This document shows, piece by piece, positions 1 to 7,568 of a stretch of DNA of 64,000 nt. The first letter of the stretch is position 1. Each line of letters starts with the position of its first letter. A program made the translations under genes and the position numbers. Below the pieces are notes generated by a model. The model ran no database searches. It was not told where the DNA came from and saw nothing but the letters and a program-made list of their open reading frames with translations. Source of the DNA: Glycomyces salinus (GTDB lineage Bacteria; Actinomycetota; Actinomycetes; Mycobacteriales; Micromonosporaceae); NCBI RefSeq assembly GCF_016428645.1, contig NZ_JAELXW010000023.1:49785-113784 (forward strand), given 5' to 3'.

Positions 1-44
1 GAGATGGACTGACTGTTCAGTGGAAACAGTCGAGGTCACATGCG

Positions 45-668
45 ATGACAGTGAGGAATACAGTGACAGCGTCGAAGCGTACCGTCCGTGACCGGCTCCT
101 GTCCGGCCGCCAGTCGATGCCGCGCCCGGACCGCGAGACCGCCGACCGGGCAACGTGGAATGCCTTGCGAGACTTCCTGAACGAGCATCTCAAGGAGGGC
201 GCCACTGTCGCGGCCTACCGGCCGTTCGGCGCCGAGCCCGGCGCCACGCTCGTCCCGGAGCTGCCCGAGCGGCTCTCCGAGACCTACCGGGTGCTGCTGC
301 CGGTCACCTTGCCCGACAACGACCTCGACTGGACGGTCCTGGGCTCCAAGCCCTTGGACGGCGAACGGTCCACGATGGCCCTGACCGGCCCCAAGGGCAC
401 CGAGGAGCTCGCCACGACCTGCGGCCCGGAGGCCGTCGAGCAGGCCGCGGCCGTGATCGTCCCGGCCCTGGGCGTCACCGGCGCCGGACTGCGGCTCGGC
501 CGCGGCGGCGGCTGCTACGACCGGGCCCTGGCCCGCGTCGCGGCCGGCGTGCCGGTGGTGGCGCTGCTGCGCGACGGCGAGATCGGCGTCGAGATCCCGG
601 CCGAGGCCCACGACCGGTCCGTCACGGCCATCGTCACCCCGGCCGAGGGCCTGGTCACGCTCGCGTGA
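45..668 (+). CDS. 5-formyltetrahydrofolate cyclo-ligase
   Basis: This protein of 207 residues belongs to the 5-FTHF cyclo-ligase (MTHFS) family, which uses ATP to convert 5-formyl-THF into 5,10-methenyl-THF in cytosolic one-carbon metabolism. The family signature GRGGGCYDR is seen at residues 152-160, and the N-terminal basic stretch (KRTVRDRLLSGRQSM) matches the substrate-binding helix of the family. Length is normal. The ATG at 45 is used; a GTG at 51 is an alternative because no strong ribosome-binding site separates them. The gene lies upstream of the FmdB-type gene but is separated from it by a 199-bp regulatory and repeat region. The family assignment is firm. Confidence 0.92.
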   Translation: MTVRNTVTASKRTVRDRLLSGRQSMPRPDRETADRATWNALRDFLNEHLKEGATVAAYRPFGAEPGATLVPELPERLSETYRVLLPVTLPDNDLDWTVLGSKPLDGERSTMALTGPKGTEELATTCGPEAVEQAAAVIVPALGVTGAGLRLGRGGGCYDRALARVAAGVPVVALLRDGEIGVEIPAEAHDRSVTAIVTPAEGLVTLA

Positions 669-691
669 TGCGTCACGCGCAGGGGAAGCGA

Positions 692-718
692 TTAGCACTC
701 CACGGCGTTGACTGCTAA
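692..718 (+). promoter_or_regulatory. CIRCE-like inverted repeat (HrcA operator candidate)
   Basis: The sequence reads TTAGCACTC, nine bases, then GACTGCTAA. The CIRCE operator of the heat-shock repressor HrcA is TTAGCACTC-N9-GAGTGCTAA, so the left arm and the spacing are perfect and the right arm has one mismatch. It lies 150 bp upstream of the FmdB-type gene. No chaperone gene and no hrcA is visible in this window, so the target gene is inferred. Confidence 0.6.
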
Positions 719-745
719 TGTTCATCGGGGTCCACGCGACCCCTG

Positions 746-844
746 CTCACGGCGATGCTTGCGAGCCGAAAATTAGCACTCACGGCGATGCTTGCGAGCC
801 GTAAATTAGCACTCACGGCGATGCTTGCGAGCCGTAAATTAGCG
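746..844 (+). repeat. Three tandem 33-bp repeats containing CIRCE half-sites
   Basis: Three head-to-tail 33-bp units start at 746, 779 and 812. They differ by one base inside copy 1 (GCCGA versus GCCGT) and at the last base of copy 3. Units 1 and 2 end in TTAGCA, completed to TTAGCACTC (773-781, 806-814) by the next unit, the same half-site as the CIRCE-like element at 692. The nonamer GCGTTGACT occurs at 705-713 and again just past the array at 842-850. The period is a multiple of three and near three helical turns. A diverged relative is at 2153-2185. Confidence 0.85.
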
Positions 845-867
845 TTGACTTCGCTGGAGGAAATACC

Positions 868-1179
868 GTGCCTACGTACGAATACCGCTGCAAGGAGTGC
901 GGGTACGAGTTCGACAAGCACCAGTCGTTCGCCGAGCCCCGCCTCACCGACTGCCCCGACTGCGGCACCGCCGGAAGCCTGCGAAAGGTCTTCGGCAACG
1001 TCGGTGTGACCTTCAAGGGCAGCGGCTTCTACCGCACCGACTCGCGGTCGACCGACTCCAGCTCGCTCGGCTCGAACGCCTCCCAGAACGGCGCGAAGTC
1101 CGAGACCAAGAGCGAGACGAAGTCCGACTCGAAGTCGAGCACCTCGACCAAGGCCGCCGCCGACTCCAAGGCCGCCTAG
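868..1179 (+). CDS. FmdB-family zinc-ribbon protein
   Basis: A protein of 103 residues that starts MPTYEYRCKECGYEF, the standard opening of the FmdB/CxxC-CxxC zinc ribbon family. Cysteines 8, 11, 29 and 32 should bind one zinc ion. The second half (from about residue 55) is a low-complexity Ser/Lys/Glu/Thr tail with repeated KSETKS-like units and is probably disordered. The GTG at 868 follows GGAGG (856-860) at good spacing. FmdB was named as a regulator of formamidase in methylotrophs, but the role of the actinobacterial members is not known. The gene ends 7 bp from the convergent nuoH2. The upstream CIRCE-like site suggests heat-shock control, which is untested. Confidence 0.9.
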   Translation: MPTYEYRCKECGYEFDKHQSFAEPRLTDCPDCGTAGSLRKVFGNVGVTFKGSGFYRTDSRSTDSSSLGSNASQNGAKSETKSETKSDSKSSTSTKAAADSKAA

Positions 1180-1186
1180 CGCCCGG

Positions 1187-2143
1187 TCAGGAGATCGCGA
1201 GCGCGACCACCGTGGTCAGCACCAGCTGGGCCAGCGCCACCGGCACCAGGCCCTTCCAGCACAGCGCCTGGATCTGGTCGACCCGCAGCCGCGGCCAGGC
1301 CACGCGCAGCCAGATCACCACCACCGACAGCGCGCCGGTCTTGAGCAGCGTCCACAGCCAGCCCAGCCACTCCGGTCCCGGGCCCTTCCAGCCTCCCAGG
1401 AACAGGACGCTGGTGAGCGCGGCGATCACGACGATCCCGGCGTACTCGGCCAGCAGCAGCAGCGCGAACCGCAGCCCCGTGTACTCGGTGAGGTACCCGA
1501 AGACCAGCTCGGAGTCGGCCACCGGCGCGTCGAACGGCGGGCGGCGGATCTCGGCGACCCCGGCGGTGAAGAACACCAGCGCCGCCGGCAGCTGCCACAG
1601 CAGCCACCACGGATTCCAGGCCTCGACGATCCCCTGGAGGTTCAGCGTCCCGGCCGCCACCGGGACCGAGGCCGCGGCCAGGACCAGCGGCAGCTCGTAG
1701 GCCATCAGCTGCGCGGCCCCGCGCAGCGCCCCCACGAGCGTGTACTTGTTGGCCGAGGCCCAGCCGGCCATGAGCACCGCCAGCACGCCGACGCCGACCA
1801 GCGCCAGCACCACGAACAGGCCCATGTCCAGGCTCGATCCGACCAGGTCGCCGGGCCCGAGAGGAATGAACAAGAGCACCAGCAGGTAAGGCACGAGCGC
1901 GACGGCCGGGGCGAGCCTGAACACCGGCTTGTCGGCCGCGGCCGGAACCACGTCCTCCTTCTGCGCGAACTTGACGCCGTCGGCGATCAGCTGCGCCCAG
2001 CCGTGGAACCGCCCGGCGTGCATCGGGCCCAGGCGCCCCTGCATGTGGGCCATGAGCTTGTGCTCGGTCTGCCCGACCAGGAGCGGCAGCACCAGGAACG
2101 CGGCCATCACCCCGGCCAGGCGGAGCACGATCTCAAACACCAT
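1187..2143 (-). CDS. nuoH2: NADH-quinone oxidoreductase subunit H, second copy
   Basis: A membrane protein of about 318 residues with roughly eight hydrophobic segments, homologous to NuoH, which forms the quinone chamber and links the peripheral and membrane arms of complex I. Family motifs are visible: QGRLGP near residue 40, GWASANKYTLVGALRGAAQ in mid-protein, and the acidic loop EIRRPPFDAPVADSEL, which matches the quinone-site loop [19 protein letters not shown] at 2143 is chosen because GAGGTGA lies five bases upstream; ATG 2149 and GTG 2152 are alternatives overlapping the nuoC2 stop. It is clearly diverged from the full-length copy at 30160-31470. It ends the A2-B2-C2-H2 operon. Confidence 0.9.
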   Translation of the reverse strand: MVFEIVLRLAGVMAAFLVLPLLVGQTEHKLMAHMQGRLGPMHAGRFHGWAQLIADGVKFAQKEDVVPAAADKPVFRLAPAVALVPYLLVLLFIPLGPGDLVGSSLDMGLFVVLALVGVGVLAVLMAGWASANKYTLVGALRGAAQLMAYELPLVLAAASVPVAAGTLNLQGIVEAWNPWWLLWQLPAALVFFTAGVAEIRRPPFDAPVADSELVFGYLTEYTGLRFALLLLAEYAGIVVIAALTSVLFLGGWKGPGPEWLGWLWTLLKTGALSVVVIWLRVAWPRLRVDQIQALCWKGLVPVALAQLVLTTVVALAIS

Positions 2144-2148
2144 CGGCA

Positions 2149-2724
2149 TCACCTCGGCGAGCTTGCGAGCTGTAAATCGGCACTGTCCATCCAGCCCTCG
2201 GGCACGCCCGGCGGACGCTTGGGGGCGCGCTTGCGGGGTCCGGGGCGGCCGCCTCCGGGCTCCTTCTCGCCCGGCCAGGGCTTGACCACGCGGGAGGCCA
2301 GCACGAAGTCCTTGCGCAGCGGGTGCCCCTCGAACTCAGGCGGCAGCAGCAGCGGATCCAGGCCCGGATGCCCGGTGAAGCCGACGCCGAACATCTCGTG
2401 GGTCTCGCGCTCGTGCCAGGCCGCGCCCGGGTAGAGATCGGTGACCGACGGCAGCGGCCCCGAAGCGTGCGTCTTGAGCAGGACCCCGCGCCGCTCGGCG
2501 ATCGACCACAGGTGGGCGACGATCCGCATGCCCCGACCGTCGGCGATGGCGCTCTCGTCGACCGCCGAGAGCCAGTCGAAGAAGTCGCACCCGAGCCGGT
2601 CGCGGCAGGCCCGGACGCTCTCGTGCCAGCGCTCCGCCGGGACCTCGGCGACCGCCCGCGCCGCGTCCGCGGCGGCCTCGGCTCCGAGCGCGGCCCCGAC
2701 CCGCTCCAGCCAGTCCTCAGCCAT
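2149..2724 (-). CDS. nuoC2: NADH-quinone oxidoreductase subunit C, second copy
   Basis: A protein of 191 residues with the NuoC (30-kDa subunit) signature [17 protein letters not shown] followed by EGHPLRKDF. NuoC has no cofactor and packs against NuoD and NuoB in the peripheral arm. The start ATG at 2724 overlaps the end of nuoB2 by 8 bp. The last residues (about [12 protein letters not shown]) and the stop codon are encoded within a diverged copy of the 33-bp repeat seen at 746-844, so the C-terminus appears to have been rewritten by that element. No nuoD partner gene follows, unlike in standard nuo operons. Confidence 0.88.
   Translation of the reverse strand: MAEDWLERVGAALGAEAAADAARAVAEVPAERWHESVRACRDRLGCDFFDWLSAVDESAIADGRGMRIVAHLWSIAERRGVLLKTHASGPLPSVTDLYPGAAWHERETHEMFGVGFTGHPGLDPLLLPPEFEGHPLRKDFVLASRVVKPWPGEKEPGGGRPGPRKRAPKRPPGVPEGWMDSADLQLASSPR
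2153..2185 (+). repeat. Diverged copy of the 33-bp repeat at the 3' end of nuoC2
   Basis: This stretch shares the blocks CGGCGA, GCTTGCGAGC, GTAAAT and GCACT, in the same order and nearly the same spacing, with the tandem units at 746-844. It lies across the last codons of nuoC2 (minus strand), immediately before the nuoH2 ribosome-binding site. A chance match is unlikely but was not tested statistically. Confidence 0.6.
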
Positions 2725-3250
2725 CGCGCCTCCGCAGCGGCGCCCGCAGGCTCGCCGCGCTCCGCCGCCCCAGCGGCTCGTCGCCGATCTTGCGCTGCAG
2801 CTCGGTGATGCCGTACAGCAGCGCCTCGGGCCGGGGCGGGCAGCCGGGGACGTACACGTCGACCGGGATGATCTGGTCGACGCCCTTGGTGACGCAGTAG
2901 GAGTCCCAGTAGGGCCCGCCCGAGTTCGAGCAGGCCCCGAAGGAGATGACGTACTTCGGTTCGGGCATCTGGTCGTAGAGCCGCTTGATCGCCGGGGCCA
3001 TCTTGTCGGTGACCGTGCCCGAGACGACCATCAGGTCGGACTGGCGCGGCGAGTGCGCGAAGGGGATGACGCCGAGCCGGATGAAGTCGTGGCGGCTCAT
3101 CGAGGCGGCGATGAACTCGATGGCGCAGCAGGCCAACCCGAAGTTGAACACCCACAGCGAATAGCGTCGCCCCCAGTTGAGGATGAACCGGATCGGCTCC
3201 CCGAGCACCCCGGCTCCCTCCCCGCCCTTGGACGGGAACGGCAGTTTCAC
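2717..3250 (-). CDS. nuoB2: NADH-quinone oxidoreductase subunit B, second copy
   Basis: A protein of 177 residues of the NuoB/PSST family, which carries iron-sulfur cluster N2, the last electron carrier before quinone. All four expected ligands are present: the adjacent Cys41-Cys42 (FGLACCAIE), Cys107 (FGACSNSGG) and Cys137 (PGCPPRPEA). The cluster site is therefore intact and this does not look like a decayed gene. The GTG start at 3250 overlaps the nuoA2 stop in a GTGA arrangement, indicating translational coupling. It differs clearly from the main nuoB at 37962-38597, for example in the region after the first cysteine pair. Confidence 0.92.
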   Translation of the reverse strand: MKLPFPSKGGEGAGVLGEPIRFILNWGRRYSLWVFNFGLACCAIEFIAASMSRHDFIRLGVIPFAHSPRQSDLMVVSGTVTDKMAPAIKRLYDQMPEPKYVISFGACSNSGGPYWDSYCVTKGVDQIIPVDVYVPGCPPRPEALLYGITELQRKIGDEPLGRRSAASLRAPLRRRDG

Positions 3251-3615
3251 CGCCACTTCAATACCCCCTTCCGCCAGGCGTAGGCCAGGCCCAGCGCCAG
3301 GACGCCGACGAACACGCCCATCTCGGCCGCCGCGGCGGCGCCGAAGGAGGCGAACACGGCCGCCCACGGGAACAGGAACAGCGCCTCGACCGCGAACAGC
3401 ACGAACAGGAACGCGTAGACGTAGTAGCGGATCTGGACCTGCGCCCAGTCCCCGCCGACCGGGTCGACCCCGCACTCGTAGGTCATCGACTTCGCCGCTG
3501 AAGGTGCACTGGGCCGCAGCGCCCGGTTCGCGAGCATCGCGAACGCCACGAACGCGAATCCGGCCAGCAACAGCACCCCGAAGACGGCGTAGTCGCCGAG
3601 TAGGGATGAGCTCAT
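3247..3615 (-). CDS. nuoA2: NADH-quinone oxidoreductase subunit A, second copy
   Basis: A protein of 122 residues with three hydrophobic helices, matching NuoA. The conserved loop motif [10 protein letters not shown] (NuoA usually has YECG-x-P) and the helix containing EALFLFPWA (usually DIEVVFLYPWA) are seen. ATG at 3615 is chosen; a GTG at 3621 is possible. It is the first gene of the four-gene set A2-B2-C2-H2. The gene keeps the Cys of the first loop that the main nuoA of this window replaces with Ser (YESGIEP), so this copy is closer to the canonical motif at that site. Confidence 0.88.
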   Translation of the reverse strand: MSSSLLGDYAVFGVLLLAGFAFVAFAMLANRALRPSAPSAAKSMTYECGVDPVGGDWAQVQIRYYVYAFLFVLFAVEALFLFPWAAVFASFGAAAAAEMGVFVGVLALGLAYAWRKGVLKWR

Positions 3616-4015
3616 GGTCACACCATAGTGCGCGGCCGTCCCGGAAGGAAGCTCCGCGCCTCCGGATCGTCGAGCGGCAAAGAAATACCCGCGGCCCGCA
3701 ACCGCGCGCCGCGCCGATGCGTGTAGGTGTTCGAAGAGGAACGCAGCCGAAGTCCGCGCGAGCGGAACGAGGCCCCTGAACGCTGAGAGTGAACCGCCCA
3801 TGACCGTCGCCAGCGCACCGACGCAGCGCCGCGGCCGGCCCCTGCCCGCCGCGCCGCGCCCGCGACCCTGCGCGCATCGCGATCACGCGGCGGCCGCACG
3901 TGAGACGACCCCGCCTCCGCCCCGCCCCGGAGACAACGCGACAATAGGGGCCGCCGGGTTCGCCCGATCGGCGCCGGAAGCTGCCCTTATCCCCCCTACC
4001 TGTGCTGGAGCGGAT
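3616..4015. other. Intergenic region between nuoA2 and the sigma factor gene
   Basis: About 400 bp between divergently transcribed genes. An open frame runs from ATG 3800 into the sigma gene, but its translation is Pro/Ala/Arg low-complexity without homology, so I treat it as non-coding. Promoters for both genes must lie here; no convincing -35/-10 pair or dyad was found by eye. Confidence 0.5.
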
Positions 4016-4624
4016 GTGCGAACGGAGGCGGACTTCACCGACCTCTATGAGAGTCACTTCTCAGAACTCGCTGCGCAGATCTGCGCCTACCTCGGCGACG
4101 CCACCGAATCCCAGGACCTCGTCCAGGAGGCCTTCCTACGGGCCTGGCAGCGCTGGGACAAGGTCGGCGGCTACGAGGAGCCGGTCGCCTGGGTCCGCCG
4201 CGTCGCCTGGAACCTGGCCACCAGCCGCCACCGCCGCAACCAGGTGGTGCGCAAGTTCCTCCAGAAGTCTGGCCCGCCCGAGAACGCCCCCGCCGCCTCC
4301 CCCGACCACGTGGCCCTGGTCGACGCGCTCCAGAAGGTCCCGGCCAAGCGCCGCAAGGCCCTGGTGCTGCACTACATGGCCGACCTGTCGATCGCCTCGA
4401 TCGCGCAGGCCACCGGCGCCCGCGAGGGCACCGTCAAGTCCTGGCTCCACCGGGGCCGCAAGGAACTGGCCGCGCTGCTCACCGACGACTCCGAGGCCGA
4501 GAACCGGACCGAGGCCGACGACCCCGACACCATGCCGATCCGGCTGCGCCCGCGCCGGACCCGCGGCACCGCGAAGGTCCCCGCGCCCGGGGACCGCGCA
4601 TCGGTGAAGGAGGACCGCCGATGA
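4016..4624 (+). CDS. ECF sigma factor (SigE-like family)
   Basis: A protein of 202 residues with sigma region 2 (about residues 5-75, with the [14 protein letters not shown] helix that contacts core polymerase and the -10 element) and region 4 (about 105-160, with [27 protein letters not shown], the -35-binding helix-turn-helix). The GTG at 4016 is chosen because TGGAG precedes it and homology begins immediately after. The C-terminal 40 residues are Arg/Pro/Asp-rich and not part of the sigma fold. The stop overlaps the next start (ATGA at 4621), so it is co-translated with the downstream membrane protein, which may be its regulator. Confidence 0.88.
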   Translation: MRTEADFTDLYESHFSELAAQICAYLGDATESQDLVQEAFLRAWQRWDKVGGYEEPVAWVRRVAWNLATSRHRRNQVVRKFLQKSGPPENAPAASPDHVALVDALQKVPAKRRKALVLHYMADLSIASIAQATGAREGTVKSWLHRGRKELAALLTDDSEAENRTEADDPDTMPIRLRPRRTRGTAKVPAPGDRASVKEDRR

Positions 4625-5502
4625 ACACCGAATACCGCGGCGACGACCCCGCCGAGACCGGCGACGAGCCGATCCGGTCCGCCTTCGACGCCTACCGGGC
4701 CGAAGCGCCGGCGAACTTCCCGCCCGGGTCGGTCGACGACCTGCTCATGTCCGGTCCGGCCAAGCTGCGCCGCCGCCGCATCGTCTCCATGGCCGCGGTC
4801 GTCGGCGCCTGCACCGCCCTCACCGCCGGCGGCTTCGCCGTCGCCCAGACCCTCGGTTCGATCCCCAAGCAGACCGCCCAGGAGGAGCCGCCGGCCGCCT
4901 CCCAGGGCACCGTCGAGGCCACCGACGACGAGCCCGAACTGGGCGACCCGTTCAGCCCCGAGGTCAGCGAGGAGACCGACGAGGGCACCGACGACGAAAC
5001 CGGCGACCAGGTCGAGACCACCATCGTCCTGGACGAATGGGGCGAGGACTGCGAAGGCGGCGAATACCTCCTGGACTTCTCGACCTGGGAGTTCGGCGAG
5101 GACACCGAGTGGACCGTCCGGCAGAGCGTCGTCGCCGACGTCTCCGGCGGCGAGGCCCGGGAAGCCGTGCTCGCCCTCACCTGCGGCGAGCGGACGGCCG
5201 TGGCCGTCTTCAGCCCCGACGGCAACGCCCTGGAGCACCTGGGCTGGGTGTGGCGGCAGCCAGACGAGTCACAGGAGCTGTCCGAGATCGAGGACGTCGA
5301 CGACGGGGTGATTACACTCCAGGGGCTCGGCGAGGCCTCCGAGACCTGGACGGCGCGCTATGAGTGGGACGGCGCGGCCTTCGTCGAGATCGACGACGAG
5401 CCGACGTCCGACCCGAGTCCGTCCGAGGAAACGGACACCCCCGATACGGACGAGACTCAGACTCCCTCGACCGACAGCACGAACGAGTCGCCCGAGTCCT
5501 GA
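4621..5502 (+). CDS. Membrane-anchored protein paired with the ECF sigma factor
   Basis: A protein of 293 residues that I do not recognise as a named family. It has a cytoplasmic N-terminus of about 55 residues ending in KLRRRR, one transmembrane helix (about residues 58-78), an acidic Pro/Thr/Glu linker, a folded-looking extracytoplasmic domain with two cysteines and several tryptophans, and a Ser/Thr/Asp/Pro tail. Topology and the four-base overlap with the sigma gene suggest an anti-sigma factor or sensor. However, no ZAS (HxxxCxxC) motif is visible in the N-terminus, so the anti-sigma role is only an inference from position. Confidence 0.7.
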   Translation: MNTEYRGDDPAETGDEPIRSAFDAYRAEAPANFPPGSVDDLLMSGPAKLRRRRIVSMAAVVGACTALTAGGFAVAQTLGSIPKQTAQEEPPAASQGTVEATDDEPELGDPFSPEVSEETDEGTDDETGDQVETTIVLDEWGEDCEGGEYLLDFSTWEFGEDTEWTVRQSVVADVSGGEAREAVLALTCGERTAVAVFSPDGNALEHLGWVWRQPDESQELSEIEDVDDGVITLQGLGEASETWTARYEWDGAAFVEIDDEPTSDPSPSEETDTPDTDETQTPSTDSTNESPES

Positions 5503-5711
5503 GCGGACCCCGAGAGCCTCGCGATCCCGCATAATGTGACCAGCGATACACGAGGGTGTCACCCGTATCGCCCAGTGGACGCACCGTTGGCAACCGGACG
5601 CGCCTCCCGCGTAGCATCGCAAGTGAAGAACACATGGCGGAGCAGGCTCCGGCATCCCGAACACACACCGCCAGCACACCCGTGCTCGTAAACCCGCATG
5701 AGGAGAACTAG

Positions 5712-7568
5712 GTGAATACCGTCCGGCAGCTCGACCGGGTCGTCATCCGCTTCGCAGGGGACTCCGGCGACGGGATGCAACTCACCGGCGACAGATTCAC
5801 GGCGGAGACCGCCAAGCTCGGCAACGACCTGTCCACCCTGCCCAACTACCCTGCCGAGATCCGCGCCCCCGCCGGCACCCTCCCCGGCGTCTCGAGCTTC
5901 CAGATCCACTTCGCCGACTCCGACATCCTCACCCCCGGCGACGAGCCCGAGGTCCTGGTCGCGATGAACCCGGCCGCCCTCAAGGCCAACCTGCGCGACC
6001 TCAAGTCCAGCGGCGTCATCATCGTCAACACCGACGAGTTCACCAAGCGCAACCTCTCCAAGGTCGGCTACGCCGCCAACCCCCTCGAAGACGGCTCCCT
6101 CGACGACTACCAGGTCATCGAGGTCCCGCTGACCAGCCTGACCATCGGCGCGCTCGAAGAGTACGAGATCGGCAAGAAGGACGCGGCCCGCTCCAAGAAC
6201 ATGTTCGCCCTCGGCGTGCTGTCCTGGATGTACTCGCGGTCGACCGAGGTCACCGAGGACTTCCTGCGCAAGAAGTTCGCGAAGAAGCCCGAGATCGCCG
6301 AGGCCAACATCGCCGCGCTCCGGTCCGGCTGGAACTACGGCGAGACCGCCGAGTCCTTCGCCGTCCAGTACGAGATCCCCCCGGCGACGCTCCCGGCCGG
6401 CACCTACCGGAACATCACCGGCAACACCGCCCTGGCCTGGGGCGTCATCGCCGCCGGCGTCGCCTCCGACCTGCCGGTGTTCCTGGGCGCCTACCCGATC
6501 ACCCCGGCCAGCGACATCCTCCACGAACTGAGCAGGCACAAGAAGTTCGGCGTCACCACCATGCAGGCCGAGGACGAGATCGCCGCCGCCGGCGCCGCCC
6601 TCGGCGCCTCCTACGGCGGAGCGCTCGGCATCACCACCTCCTCGGGCCCGGGAGTCGCGCTCAAGTCCGAGACGATCTCGCTGGGCGTCTCCCTCGAACT
6701 GCCGCTGATCGTCATCGACGTCCAGCGCGCCGGCCCGAGCACCGGCATGCCCACCAAGACCGAGCAGGCCGACCTGCTGATGGCCATGTTCGGCCGCCAC
6801 GGCGAGGCCCCGATCGCCGTGCTCGCCCCGCAGTCCCCTTCGGACTGCTTCGACGCGATGCTCGAGGCCGCCCGCATGGCCCTGCGCTACCGCACGCCGG
6901 TCATGCTCCTGTCCGACGGCTACATCGCCAACGGCGCCGAGCCGTGGCGCCTGCCCGACATGGAGTCCCTGCCGGACCTGTCGGTCGACTTCGCCACCGA
7001 GCCGAACGCGACCGACGACGCCGGCGAACCGGCCTTCCTGCCGTTCCTGCGCGACCCCGACACGCTCGCCCGGCCTTGGGCCGTGCCCGGCACGCCCGGC
7101 CTCCAGCACCGCATCGGCGGCATCGAGAAGGCCGACAAGACCGGCGACATCTCCTACGACCCGGCCAACCACGACCACATGGTGCGCACCCGCGCCGCCA
7201 AGATCGCCGGCATCCCGGTCCCCGACCTGGAGGTCGACGATCCGGACGGCGACGGGGAGATCCTCGTGCTCGGCTGGGGCTCCACCTGGGGCCCGATCGG
7301 CGCGGCCGTCCGCGGCCTGCGCGAACGGGGCATCACCATCGCCCGCGCCCACCTGCGCTACCTCAACCCGATGCCCGCCAACCTCGGCGAGGTCCTGGAC
7401 CGGTACGACAAGGTCGTGGTCCCCGAGATGAACCTGGGGCAGCTGGCGCTGCTGCTGCGCGGCTCCTTCCCCGGCACCGACGTCGTCGGGTACAACAAGG
7501 TGCGCGGCCTGCCGTTCACCTCCACCGAACTGCAGGACGCCCTCGAGGAGGTCATTAAGAATGGCTGA
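5712..7568 (+). CDS. korA: 2-oxoacid:ferredoxin oxidoreductase, fused gamma-alpha subunit
   Basis: A protein of 618 residues. Residues about 10-200 form the gamma domain (RFAGDSGDGMQLTG near residue 13) and about 225-600 the alpha domain (AYPITPASDILHEL, with TTSSGPGVALKSE). With KorB it oxidatively decarboxylates 2-oxoglutarate (or a similar 2-oxoacid) to the acyl-CoA and reduces ferredoxin, replacing 2-oxoglutarate dehydrogenase in the TCA cycle of many actinobacteria. GTG at 5712 follows AGGAG. It overlaps korB by 8 bp. Substrate is inferred from family; pyruvate or branched-chain 2-oxoacids cannot be excluded from sequence alone. No ferredoxin gene is adjacent. Confidence 0.92.
   Translation: MNTVRQLDRVVIRFAGDSGDGMQLTGDRFTAETAKLGNDLSTLPNYPAEIRAPAGTLPGVSSFQIHFADSDILTPGDEPEVLVAMNPAALKANLRDLKSSGVIIVNTDEFTKRNLSKVGYAANPLEDGSLDDYQVIEVPLTSLTIGALEEYEIGKKDAARSKNMFALGVLSWMYSRSTEVTEDFLRKKFAKKPEIAEANIAALRSGWNYGETAESFAVQYEIPPATLPAGTYRNITGNTALAWGVIAAGVASDLPVFLGAYPITPASDILHELSRHKKFGVTTMQAEDEIAAAGAALGASYGGALGITTSSGPGVALKSETISLGVSLELPLIVIDVQRAGPSTGMPTKTEQADLLMAMFGRHGEAPIAVLAPQSPSDCFDAMLEAARMALRYRTPVMLLSDGYIANGAEPWRLPDMESLPDLSVDFATEPNATDDAGEPAFLPFLRDPDTLARPWAVPGTPGLQHRIGGIEKADKTGDISYDPANHDHMVRTRAAKIAGIPVPDLEVDDPDGDGEILVLGWGSTWGPIGAAVRGLRERGITIARAHLRYLNPMPANLGEVLDRYDKVVVPEMNLGQLALLLRGSFPGTDVVGYNKVRGLPFTSTELQDALEEVIKNG

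Noticed and set aside
755..1009. Open frame through the 33-bp repeats (repeated MLASRKLALTA)
   Set aside because: The frame is open only because the unit length is a multiple of three. It continues into the FmdB gene in the wrong frame and has no ribosome-binding site.
2149..2724. nuoC2 as a pseudogene because its tail is repeat-derived
   Set aside because: The core signature is intact, the frame is open and the flanking genes keep tight translational coupling.
3800..4015. Upstream extension of the sigma factor to ATG 3800
   Set aside because: The extra 72 residues are Pro/Ala/Arg low complexity and the sigma homology starts right after GTG 4016, which has a ribosome-binding site.
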